Of a stretch of 64,000 nt of DNA, positions 10,216 to 21,600 are shown piece after piece (position 1 is the first letter of the stretch; each line of letters starts with the position of its first letter). The translations under genes were made by a program, and so were the position numbers. The DNA is from Uloborus plumipes (Eukaryota > Arthropoda > Arachnida > Araneae > Uloboridae), in contig JAXGGA010002932.1 of the NCBI GenBank assembly GCA_038373865.1, positions 47,985 through 111,984 on the forward strand, given 5' to 3'. The notes beneath the pieces were generated by a model. That model searched no databases. It was not told the DNA's origin and saw only the letters and a program-made list of their open reading frames with translations.

Positions 10216-13200
10216 TCTTACTACTATTATATATGCGAAAGTTTGTATGGATGGATGTATGGATGGATGTATGTTTGTTCCTCTTTCACGCAAAAACTAC
10301 TGAATGGATTTTAATGAAACTTTTACCATAATGTAGCTTATACATCAGAATAACACATAGGCTATAATTTATAACGATATTCGAAAAAGTTCGATTGGTA
10401 GCGCTTTTTTCATTCCAATTTAAGGTACATTTTTCGCATAAATCCGCGAAGGCTTCCAACAAACTAATTCAGTATTTAGTGCATCATCTCAACTCCTGTC
10501 GATAGCTAGAATTGCGTGTATCATTTCCACTTTTCGCATTAAATTTTCAAGGCTTTTCTCAAGTCAAATCAAAAAGTAATTTTTTTTCAGCTTCATGGTA
10601 AATATCCGGGCTTTTACATAGACATTGGAAACGCTCGCGCGCCCGCTCTCTAACGAGCTTTTACCATGATTTGTATTTTAAAACATTTTGTAATCTTGAT
10701 TGTAAGTAAGTTTTCGCAAGTTTTGTAAATGGGTCATTTTCAAAATTTGCTTACATTTGCTGTCCGGAGGTTAAAAAGACGATTTTGAAGCATAATTATT
10801 CTTGCATCAAATTTTCATTATGTCTTTTAGTATCGGTATAATCATTTAAATTGCTTCATTTCTGTCTAGCGTTAAAAGAGAATTTGAAGTATAACTTATA
10901 TTTATAAATTCATGCGATACTTATTTTCTACGAAATACTAAAATTTATCATAAAATTATGAAATTTATTTATTTATTTTTATATAAGTCTTTAAAAATGA
11001 GAATCAAGGCAAAAACGCTTGTCCATTTCCAATTTTCGCAAGTTCAACTATTTTTTTCCTATACTTAATGGTCAAAAAAAGTAAATGCAACATATTATTT
11101 TTATATATTGACTATTAGTATATGGTATTCATGATAAATATTGACAATAGTAATTTTATTTCAATAAGAAATGTATGAATATATTTTGTCCGGAAGTTCT
11201 TGTCAAGTCCGTTACCCTAAGATTATTTTAGCTAAAAAAGGTATTTATTGAAGTCAAAAGATGGTAACACGTATTCAGTTAACTTAACAAATTAGTGACT
11301 TAACCAATTTGTACCATTTTGTTTCCCTGAGTCGAGAAGTATTGCTGTGGCGTTTCGCACAAATTTTTTTCCAGGTGCGTATTTTTATTCTTTGTCAAGT
11401 CCGTTACCAAAGATTATAGTATTAATTTTTACTTTTTCTAAACTTTTATCCCTGAATATTGTTCATTATACAACTCTAAGAAAATGCATATTGTAGTTCA
11501 ATTTTTAAATTCGACAACCTAGCCATAATTTGACATTTTGGTTGAAATGTCAAGTCCGTTACTGGTCAAATCCGTTACCAAATGTCAAATTCGTTACCAT
11601 AAAGTTTTTGATCAACATTTCAATCATCACAAACATCGTTTTAAGCTTCAGGTCGCAAATAATTTCAAATGAAGTTGGTTCTAGGCTCTATGATATAGTT
11701 TAAAAGTGAGATTTCATATTGATTTTGTATGGTAATGGACGACAATTTTCCTTGCAATTTACAGTTTTACAACAGCATTTGAATACTTAATTATTCATCA
11801 AAGTGAACAACCAGTTACTTTTTTACACACCTACAATATGTGACTAAACATCTGTTAGTACTTCTAAAAGAAAATAGCAAGTTAAAAAAATTACTTAAAA
11901 ATTTTGAAATGTAACCATATGGTGAAAATGACCCAAATATGTGTTTTAGAATATCGGTAGCGTAATCGCTTGAAGAGATTGGCAACTAATAAATGGATTA
12001 GGTTCATTATTGATGGAGCTTTAAATACAAAACAGCATTTCTTAAATTTGTTAGGCAGTTACTTCGTATCCAATTGAACTGGAATTTTGCCAAATTTGTT
12101 GCAAGAAGATTTTAATAACTGGGATTCTCGGCGATTTTTTCAACTGACATCAGTTTTTGTGACAAACACTACATAACAGTACTTTACTTCTTACACAACG
12201 TAACCAAAATGAAACGATTACTAGGTGACCCGTGCGGAATTCCGCACAAAAAAAAAAAAAACCTCTAAACTTAAATTAAATAAAATACCCAAGGCTATTA
12301 CTAAACTAAATACTAACGTTATCGCAAAACTACCATAGTATTTTGAAACAATAAAAGTTACAATTAAGGTTTACCAAGCTAAGCCTTGGCTTGAAATGTC
12401 GCATTTAAAATTGATTTGAACAACAATGGTGACGATTTTAACAGTTGAGCAAAAAAATTTAACTTTTTCAAACTTCAATCGCTTATAAGTCGCTTAAACG
12501 TGGATTTTCGAGATTCTCGTTACGCGGCGCTAGCGGAGAAACGTTCTAAAGAACGCATTTTTTTTAATATTTCGAATGAAATTAAAATGGAGACGATACG
12601 ACAATTATTTCGCTAGATAGAGTCAATTTTGTGCCCAAAAATTGAAGTTCGAATAAAAAACGAACCGACACTTTTTAGAGGGTGGGTCTAATTTTCGTCA
12701 ATAGCCCGCGGGATAAGCTTCAAAATCATAAATTTTCATGCAATTCGATAAAGAAATGAGCGAGTTTCGACCGGGTATAGGATTCGGCTTAGAGAAATAA
12801 TACATGGAGATTGATGTCTGATATTTATCGACTGCGGCAAAATCTTAATCATCGATAGAATACTCCCACATTTTAAAAAGTTCAGTTTTTTTTCTTTTGT
12901 TGGCCGATTCCGTATGTTTGACCTTTTTAAGATTATGTCAAAACGTAAAGTAATCCGCATACTAAATTAATAAAGCCCTTAAACAAGACTAAAATTGCCA
13001 TTAATTTGCGCTTTTGCATAAATAATTGTCAAATGTTTCCATTAATTTCGAAATCATTTAGGACAAAAACTTTTAGCATCATTTTATGGTCAGCAATAGT
13101 ATCTCAGCATTTGATGACTATTTCTCTGTGACAAAAATTAGTGACATAATAATACTGTATTTTCATAAAGTAGGGAGGGGAGCAAAATTATCCTAGGTAC

Positions 13201-13353
13201 AACAAAACAGTTACCGCAAATTTGGCGACACTTTAAAAATCGTCAAAGCGGTGTGTTTTGAGTTCTTTCAGTTCCGGAAAAAAAACCAAAGGTAAGTATA
13301 AATTGTTTCTCAAAATTTTTACTGACCCAGGCAGCGCCGGGTATTTTTGCTAG
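10216..13353 (+). mobile_element. Non-autonomous Helitron, 3.1 kb
   Basis: It starts TCTTACTACTATTATATATG after A (10215) and ends CTAG before T (13354), the A^T insertion typical of Helitrons. The terminal hairpin acccaggcagcgccgggt (13325-13342) lies 7 bases before CTAG. No Rep/helicase reading frame remains. The interior holds repeated gtcaagtccgttac motifs (11202-11597) and a second, inverted Helitron end at 12221. Confidence 0.7.
12221..12260 (-). mobile_element. Helitron 3' end on the - strand, nested
   Basis: Read on the - strand: hairpin GTGCGGAATTCCGCAC (12232-12247), then gggtcac and CTAG (12221-12224) followed by T. This is a classic Helitron 3' end, oriented opposite to the surrounding element. 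The body probably extends to the right, but its 5' end was not found. Confidence 0.55.
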
Positions 13354-13649
13354 TACACTATATTTTGCTAATAATAATAATATTTTTGTTGTTGTTCATT
13401 CAACTGATATCAAAACTTTTTGCTACTAATACTCGTAAATTACTTCTTTTAAATAGCGAGAAATATATTTTTACGCTTTTAGAGAAGTGCTATCAATTTG
13501 ATGAGGTTAAAAACATTCCCCCTCACGCTTACCCGAATAATGTGCGTTGGAACACGGCGGTATTCGTTTAAGTGACAGAACTCTGAAGCATTATAAAAGG
13601 AAATAACGCTAAAGTTGAAACGTTTCAGCTGTGAAAAAGACTATGAAAC

Positions 13650-13815
13650 GAACCGAATCTCGATAACTCGAACTCCCAAGGGACCGGATAAAAGCTTCAA
13701 GTTATCGGTATCTCGAGTTGTAGGAAGTTTCCAAAACCATCTCAAGAGTTTGGGGCCCAAATGAAGACTTCGAGATACAGGAATATTCGAGTTATAAGGA
13801 TTCGAGTCGGGGCCG
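13650..13815. repeat. Inverted repeat rich in ctcgag-type motifs
   Basis: Left part gaatctcgataactcgaact and right part attcgagttataaggattcg are inverted relatives, with gttatcggtatctcgagttg between them. This resembles the ends of Tc1/mariner (Tigger)-type MITEs, but no TA-flanked boundary was identified. Confidence 0.4.
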
Positions 13816-14395
13816 TAACCAAACCTTAGTTTTGGGGAAGGTTTTACCAAACCTATTTTTCATGAAATTTATAAAGTCAATAGACATTGATTTCATGTTC
13901 TATATTCTGTTGCTTTTTTGTTACATTAGATGTTAAAAGGGTATTAACGTGAAAAATGTTTTTAAAAAAAAGGACTCATCTTCTCAATGAAGAAAAAAAA
14001 ATCACGATGGATCAGTTTACTCATATAAGCACATTCGAAGGAGTGCTTTTGAATTTTCTATCTTACAGGGGGGGGGGGACACTTATAAAATGTATTAAAT
14101 ATAGAGTTTGTTACTTGCAAATTTGAAGAGATTCGGTGTTATTTTGTGGTATTAAAAATTTGAAGGGAAAGGAGCATTGTTAAGAAAATATGTTTGCAAT
14201 AACTACAATTAAATAAATACTGCAGAAAAAAACACTTAATTTGTTCTGTAATTCAATTTTGATAATTTCATTTTTCAAATGCAGTTTCAAAGTTTTTTTC
14301 AGAAAATTAAAATAAAAAATCAACAATAATTCGGTGAGAAACTATGAAAAGCAATTTTGTAATAGTTTTGAGAAATTCTGGAGAGGTCCTGGAAC

Positions 14396-14561
14396 CTCTG
14401 CTGCCAGTTGTAGTTTTTACAGTATAATACAGCTAAATCTTACGGCAATAAACTGTAAAATTGCTAGTTTTACAGTTTATTACTGTGCATTTTACAGTTT
14501 CAAACTGGAACCTCGGTTGCTAGCATTATACTGTAAAAACAACAGTTACTTTTTTGTAGTG
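14396..14561. repeat. CACTG-family element fragment
   Basis: A left-truncated copy beginning at ggaacctctgctgccag and running through tttacagtataatacagc, tgctagttttacagtttatt, to the right end TTTTTTGTAGTG at 14561. Same units as the other copies. Confidence 0.7.
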
Positions 14562-14594
14562 TTCTAGTCTCAACCACCGTATTTGTTTCTCTTC

Positions 14595-14812
14595 CAGGCT
14601 CCCCAGTGCTCCTTCCAGTGAGCGGCACTGACTCTAGCGGAACACCGATCTGCCCTAAACACTTGATGTTCGATCATTCCACGAACGTGCCGCAATTCCT
14701 CCCGATTAAGGTCCATGCTATGAGCAAGCGCTTCCTCAACTACAAGCTCTACTGTTTCTTGCACTTCTTCGGCCGCATTAGGACTAACTGCCACAACTCA
14801 CTCCTCCTCTGA
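14595..14812. other. GC-rich block with open frames on both strands
   Basis: About 220 bp markedly richer in GC than its surroundings. On the - strand a frame open from 14794 to 14570 encodes an acidic, helix-prone segment (for example EEVQETVELVVEEALAHSM), with no ATG at its start and a TGA just upstream. On the + strand a good acceptor-like tttctcttccag ends at 14594 but the frames close quickly. I do not recognise a family. It may be a decayed transposon reading frame or a lost exon. Confidence 0.25.
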
Positions 14813-15144
14813 AAAGTCCACGCTGTGATACATCAGATATAATCAGCTGCAGATCTCAGTAGAACAAACACGCTTTTAGGTCATTTCTCCACACGTTTCC
14901 AGAGACGAGCTGATATCTGAATTTCGACAATTTATATAATTCGATTTTTTTTTCGATTTAATTTGGTTGTTATATGCGGCTGATATAGCTGTACGTATTT
15001 GAATCCTCGAATCTTGAAGAAGGTTGCATTCCTCCTAAAAGCAAGTTTACAAAAGGAAGATCCACAGAACTCCCAAAGTAACTATTCAGTATAAGTTGTG
15101 GCAATAATTACAGCAATACAAATATCCAAAATCCATTTTCCATT

Positions 15145-15421
15145 CAACAGCAATCGACGATCAACTGTTAGATCGAGTTTTGCATTTCTAGAAATTTTGA
15201 TTCGCTGACTCCAAGCATCTCAGATCATCTACTATAGAAAGGTAGAGCATCGTACCTCACACTCTCTCCAACAGCTATCGACGATCAACTGTTAGATCGA
15301 GTTTTGCATTTCTAGACCTTTCGATTCGCTCATACCAAGCATCTCAAACCATCTACTAAAGGTCGAGTACTCTCTCCAACAGCAGTCAACATTTGCCAAC
15401 TCGAGTTTCGAACCTACCAAG
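15145..15421 (+). repeat. Three degenerate tandem copies leading to the TAT start codon
   Basis: Blocks starting with CAACAG at 15145, 15269 and 15377 repeat with spacings of 124 and 108 bp. Copies 1 and 2 share a long stretch around gatcaactgttagatcgag and then tttgcatttctaga, plus the following ccaagcatctca...atctacta. Copy 3 keeps caacagcagtcaac...aactcgagttt and runs into accaagATG. Each CAACAG is preceded by pyrimidines in copies 2 and 3 (tctctcc), so each could serve as a 3' splice site for a leader intron. The region is 5' UTR or immediate upstream DNA. Confidence 0.65.
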
Positions 15422-15614
15422 ATGCCGATCCGAGTGTCTGCCACCCTCGCCGACCCGCCCCAGCTCCAGAGGGGCTCCAGGGCCACGCCCCGCAGGGGCT
15501 GGAACGTGCGCCCCTCCAACTACGCCACTGGCACCGTCAACCCCATCCGGGCCGTAGTCGAGAACATGAAGCTGACGCCCAACCCGGACAAGAAGATGAT
15601 CTCGCTGTCAATCG
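15422..15614 (+). CDS. TAT: TAT coding exon 1 (residues 1-64 plus first base of codon 65)
   Basis: The ATG at 15422 lies in an acceptable context with A at -3 (accaagATG) and is the first ATG after a leader-like stretch. The exon encodes a basic, variable N-terminus (about residues 1-26), then the conserved TAT start WNVRPS (27-32) and [20 protein letters not shown] (40-59), ending in SLSI and the first base of a glycine codon. The donor is cg|gtgagt at 15615, phase 1. GC content is far above the flanking introns. The variable N-terminal segment is shorter than in mammals, where this region is also poorly conserved. Confidence 0.93.
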
Positions 15615-18600
15615 GTGAGTCATTCTTTAGTTTTTTTTGGCTGTCTTTGCTCTATGAGAGGATTTTTGCCTCCAACTCTGTTACTTTCGTATTCCATGCT
15701 GATTTTTTTTTTTTTTTTTTTGTCGCGTCTATGACTTAGCCGAACTAAATAACTCCATGGATCCTTATAACTGCTTTTGCGATTTGTTGGATGTTATCGT
15801 CATAAAGGTCTAAAAGTGACGGCAATACACCAATTTCTCTTAGGTTCGCACTTATTGCTGGACACTCAAAGATATGACAAGGTGTAAGCTGTGTATCTCG
15901 GCAATTGCAACAGTTTCTATACACCCTTTTACCCTCTCCATCAATCTTCATGCCCCTGTGAAGGCCGGTTCTCAGCCTGGTTGTAGTTTTTGTTATTGGT
16001 CGACTTGTATTTATTCCATGCTGATTTTTTTTTTTTTTTTTTTTTTGTCGCGTCTATGACTTAGCCGAACTAAATAACTCCATGGATCCTTATAACTGCT
16101 TTTGCGATTTGTTGGATGTTATCGTCAAAAAGGTCTACAAGTGACGGCAATACACCAATTTCTCTCAGGTTCGCACTTATTGCTGGACACTCAAAGATAT
16201 GACAAGGTGTAAGCTGTGTATCTGGGAAATTGCAACAGTTTCTATACACCCTTTTACCCTCTCCATCAATCTTCATGCCCCTGTGATGGCCGGTTCTCAG
16301 CCTGGTTATAGTTTTTGTTATTGGTCGACTTGTATTTATTCCATGCTGATGAGTGCGTAATAAGCACGGTACTGCAGTCCATGAATGAAAATAACCGAGT
16401 TGGCGGTGTATTGCATGTTCCTGCCTTAGCCCTTGCTTTGGGGCGGTTACTCACTGCTTTTTACTCCAGATTGTCACTCGTCTTCCCAAACTTTGGAAAA
16501 GTATTACTTGAAGACACCTTAAGGCACCCCCCCCCCTTACGCTCTGGAAAACCCGAAAGAGTTCCGCAAGGAAATTCTCCATGTGTGTATGCTGAATTCA
16601 GTTGAGACATTCCTGCGGATCTCCTGACCCCTCTCTATTGAGGTTTTAGTCCAGGAATTCCTCTGATATTTTCCTCAAGGACGATCGTACTGTGAGGATG
16701 GGTAGGAGGTTTTTCTCAAGGGACTAACCTTCGTATATTCCCGCAGAGTCTTGGGACTTGAGGAAATCCTCAAGGAGCGTGTGGAGATCCCCTTATTTTG
16801 AGGTTTCCCTCAAGGAAAGATTTCGGGTTTTTCGAAGCATGTGGGGGACCCTTTGCAATGTCATTGAGATAAATCTCATGATTGTGTCGCACGAGATGGG
16901 GGTCATGGGGGATACTTACCTGCCCTTAAGTTTTAGTTTGTTAACAACGTGTTGCGATTTATCATCGAAATTTTCCACTTGTTGTACAAAGGTGAGCCAG
17001 GAATAAAATAATGAAAAAGTACTACTAGTTTTACTATGAATTTTTACTAATACGATTTTGATTGCAATCGTGTTGTTCTGCAAAGATGCAACTCTGCAGA
17101 AAAATAGCTGCCGAAAAATTATGCGAATCCATCAATCTCCAATTGTGACCTATTTACTATTCTTGGTACAGTTGGTGTTTAGTTTGTAAGATATAGCTAT
17201 ACTCGGTTGCTTTATAATGGTCGTATCAAGTTTAGAAATTTTGCGCAATCTCCATGGAAACCGTACGAAAGAAAACAGCCCCACTCTTTCTTTTATGCAC
17301 TGCTGCTGAGGCATTTCATTTATTTTGTGGTCATCGAATGGGGCTCACGCTTTTATTCATATCCCCATGTCTCCGTTATTTCTCAATGTTTTCTAACAAA
17401 TCTAGTCATACATAAATACAGCAGAAATTTATAAGAAAAAGTTGTGCTTATTAACGTTGATTTTTCAATGGAATAATATAGTTTACGCACAAAGCAATTT
17501 TAACCGTCTGCATTTAACCATCGTTGCAAAAGCTAAGTGGGGAAAAAGTCCATTGCGCCGTAACTATGACAACCGTCAGGGGAAAAGTGTGGAGAGTGGG
17601 AAATTAATTTTACTTTGAGCCGCCAGCTCTCGTCACGCTGGGTATAATTCCAGGTTAGGTACGGAATAGCGTCGAATATCGCCAAGTTTGGCGACATTTC
17701 TTACCAAATTGGAAGCTTAACATAGATCGCCAAAATGGATGTCAGTTTGGCGATAAATGCTAAGTTTTTCGCCAATCCCTTAAACACAATGTAAAATAGT
17801 ACATAGCAGTTGCAGTTTGACGACGAAAGAAAGATCTGGCAAGCTGCCAAGTTAGGATAATTTCATATGATTGAATCTAACAGGGGAGCGATGGGATTTG
17901 ATGCACGCGATTTTTCTAGGACTTTATTTAGCCCATGAGCGGCAGACTTACGTCATTTCATAGAGGCCCAAAATTTTACGGCGTAAGCATATCACATCAG
18001 ATAAGAACAGGTTGCGCTTTTAGTTAGGCCGAGTCTCTTTGGAAGGAAACAGGTCGCAAAGATGCGTCAAAAAGTGAGTCATTCGATGTCAAGGGACCTC
18101 GTCGTCTCTCCCCCCCCCCACCTCGCAGCTATTTCCGATTTGAACCAAATTTATACAGGTGCAGTCCAACGCCTCCTAAATACTAAATGCCAGCAACATC
18201 CTGGTTTTTAGCACAGAGCAAAATTTCATTCTTGGTTCACGATACACTGCTACCTACCAGAGTTCTTCGAGAAAGAGAAATTAACGATTGGTTCATTTCT
18301 AAATTTAAATTTAAAAAAAATTTAAATTTAAAAATCAAACAATCAAAAAATTTAATTCGAATATTGTTTGGATCTATCGCCAATAGCTGCAAAATGCCCT
18401 TGGTTCACGATACACTGCCATCTATCGGAGTTCTTCGAGAAATGAACGATTGGTTCATTTCTGAATTTAAATTTAAAAATTATCCAATCAAAAAATAACA
18501 ACGGCATTATCGGATTGCCGCAAGGTGGCGTTTAAAGTGGAACCCATCTCGACGGTAGCGAAGCAAATGTTCTGGGCATTTAGTATTTAGAAGGCATTGG

Positions 18601-21600
18601 TGCAGACATGCCTTTGAAACTGATCTATACAAATTTTTAGCTTCCTAGACCCAAATTTGGAGAAGCTACACTACAAAAAAGAAATTGTTGTTTTTACAGT
18701 ATAATACTGGCTGCAAAGGTTTCAGTGTAAAACTGCAAAATGCACAGCAATAAATTGTAAAAGTGCTAATTTTTCAGTTTATTACTGTAAAGCAGCGATT
18801 TTACAGTATATTACCACATTTTACATTTTATCACCACAAAACTAGCTGTACTGTACTATAAAAACAACAGTATAATCCTGACAGCAGAGGTTCCAGTGTA
18901 AACCTGCAAAATGCACAGTAATAAATGCACAGTAATAATTTCTTACTGTAAAGTTAGAAGTTTTACAGTTTACCGATATAAATCTAGTTGTATTATACTG
19001 TAAAAATAATAAAATAATACTGGCAACAGAAGTTCCAGTTTAAAACTGTAAAAGTCACAGCAATAAACTGCAAAATTAGCAGTTTAACAGTTTATTACCG
19101 TTAAATTAGCAATTTTACAGTTAAGTACTGCAAAAGTAGTCATTTTACAGTTTAAAATACTGTTAAATTATTAATTTTTGAAGTTTATTACTATAAAATG
19201 TACTGTATTATATAGTAAAATCAACGTTCATTTTGTACAGTGCAGTAATAAACGGAAAAATTAGCAATTTTACAGTTTATTACCGTAAAGCAGCAATTTT
19301 ACAGTTTATTAGTGTAAAATTAGCAATTTTTACAATTTGTTGCTATAAAATTAGCTGTATTATACTGTAAAAACAACATCTGTTTTTTACAGTGTAAGAT
19401 CGATACAAACAGTGCTCCAAATGTTGAATATAAACCATCATAGGCGGCCATTTTGGAGCTCCCGTGTTTTTCTTTCCTTTTGGGGTATCCTAGATGCTCA
19501 GGATTTGTGTTTAGAAGCTGAAATATGCATGGGTTGGTTTCAAAGGCACGTCTGCACCCCTCTTAATTGTCCCCCGAATCGGACATGGTTGGGTGGGGCC
19601 CGCCAGATCACGTGACATTGATTTACTACACAATGTTTATGTTTTTGGAGCATTTTGAGCCAATAGCGGACCAATCTTACCTGACGTGGTGACCTTACAC
19701 TGTTAAAACTACCTCAAGTAGCACACTTCGTTGTTTAAAGGTTGTAAAATGGCTATTAACGTTGTAACAACCGCTTAAAAACGTTAATAAAACGTTTAAA
19801 GGTTATTTGTGCTTACCCTGTTAAAACTATCTCAAGTAGCACACTTCGTTGTTTAAAGGTTGTAAAATGGCTATTAACGTTGTAACAACCGCTTAAAAAC
19901 GTTAATAAAACGTTTAAAGGTTATTTGTGCTTACACTGTTAAAACTACCCCAAGTAGCACACTTCGTTGTTTAAAGGTTATAAAATGGCTATTAACGTTG
20001 TAACAACCGCTTAAAAACGTTAATAAAACGTTTAAAGGTTATTTGTGCTTACACTGTAAACTACCCAGTAGCACACTCGTTGTTTAAGGTTGTACAATGG
20101 CTATAACGTTGTAACACCGCTTAAAACGTTATAAACGTTTAAAGGTTATTTGTGCTACCTGTTAAACTTCTCAAGTAGCACACTTCGTTGTTAAAGTTGT
20201 AAAATGGTACCATAAGACACCCATAGGTTCCCCATGGAGCCATATGGCACCTTCAAGGGTGCTATAGGGTGCCGCTGGTACTGCAACATTTCAACCTTAA
20301 AAGTGCTTTTGTAACCTGTAGTTTTAACAGTGTAAACAGAAAAATTTGGGGGTTTTATAAAATGACGCAAGTATGTCGCTCAAGGGCCCTTGGACTATAA
20401 GAGTTGTTAAACAGAAAAATCTAGTGTATGACACGAAACTATACTTCCTTTTCCGTTTAAATTTCATAATGTTAAACAGGCTGCTGAGTCGTAGGAAACA
20501 CTGTAGTCGATTTAAAACTTGCTCGACTCAGACAAGATTCTCCGGGTTTTTTAAACTACAGTGTCGCAACTCGTTAAATTTCGACCCCGGATCGGGGGGC
20601 GGAGGGACTCGACTCCGACTCAGACTCCCGACTCCTGCTTTTTTAACTATTTTTTCCCAAATATGAAGAGGAAAAACCCTAAACAAAGGTTGAAATATTA
20701 AGTCCATTTTAAAAAGTTTCATTTTTATTCATGGTCGTAGCCAGGACTCACTTTAGGGGGGGGGGATAGCAAGCTGGGGTATCCCAGTCGGAGGTCATGA
20801 GAGGTCATTGTGACCTCGGAGGTCACTGTGACCTCCCAAAAAGTTCATTTTCTCCAGAGCAAAAGACAAGTGCCGCTCTTGTCATTTGACTCCGTACAAA
20901 ACTAATCCTTTTCTTGTTAAATGGCCAGACTTTATTTTAACACATTGCATTTTTGCTGCAAAGACCCGTCATTTGAAGCCCTTTTTAATGATCCTAGATG
21001 CTTAGGATTTGGATATTGGACGCTGAAAATTTGTATCTGTTAGTTTCAAAGATATGTTTTCACCTCCATAAAATTTCATCCAAATCGGAGGTGGTCGGAG
21101 TCGGAGTCGGAGTCGACATGTTTTTCAGCGACTCCGACTCCGACTCCTTTGGTCCAAAATCAGTCCGACTCCTACTCTTCGACTCCGCAGCCCTGGTTAT
21201 AACAGTGACTTAGAGTGAGCAATTAAACAATTCAAACATTAACACGCCTAGTTTGTAGAGAATCAATGCTGTAATACTAACACCATTCAGTGGATTTTTT
21301 GCAAAATGTCGCTAAATTGAAACCAAATTCACCAATCACCCTTCCATATAACCCCCGAAGAGATGTAAACATTGTCAAGGTCATAACTCAACTTATCGGA
21401 CTGTACACGTGCAAATATCTGTAACGTGACTCATGATTCTGATCTTTCCACTGATATATAAATCTTATCGAGGTTTTGACTGACACTGTATCTTCCAGGG
21501 GACCCGACTGTCGCTGGCCACCTCAAGCCGTGTGAGGAAATAATCAACTCCGTGGAGAAAAGTTTACGGAGCTTCCGGTTCAATGGATATGCCGCGAGTA

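Larger units (their letters stand above)
7087..15381 (+). other. Putative leader intron / upstream region
   Basis: It would run from the donor at 7087 to the CAACAG acceptor at 15382 if the leader exon belongs to TAT. Besides the separately listed elements, it holds a (TA)n run at 7155-7172, poly-T or poly-A runs near 8007 and 9257, a G run at 8937-8948 and another near 14070, and otherwise AT-rich DNA in which I see no gene. Confidence 0.35.
15615..21498 (+). other. TAT: TAT intron 1
   Basis: 5.9 kb between exons 1 and 2. It contains two LINE tails (15703-16460), a dispersed repeat (17198-17640), a hAT MITE (18167-18599), two CACTG elements (18669-19394, 19698-20332) and a GACTCC-rich element (20477-21195). 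The stretch 16480-17000 carries several irregular CTCAAGGA motifs and a C run but no recognisable gene. Confidence 0.85.
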
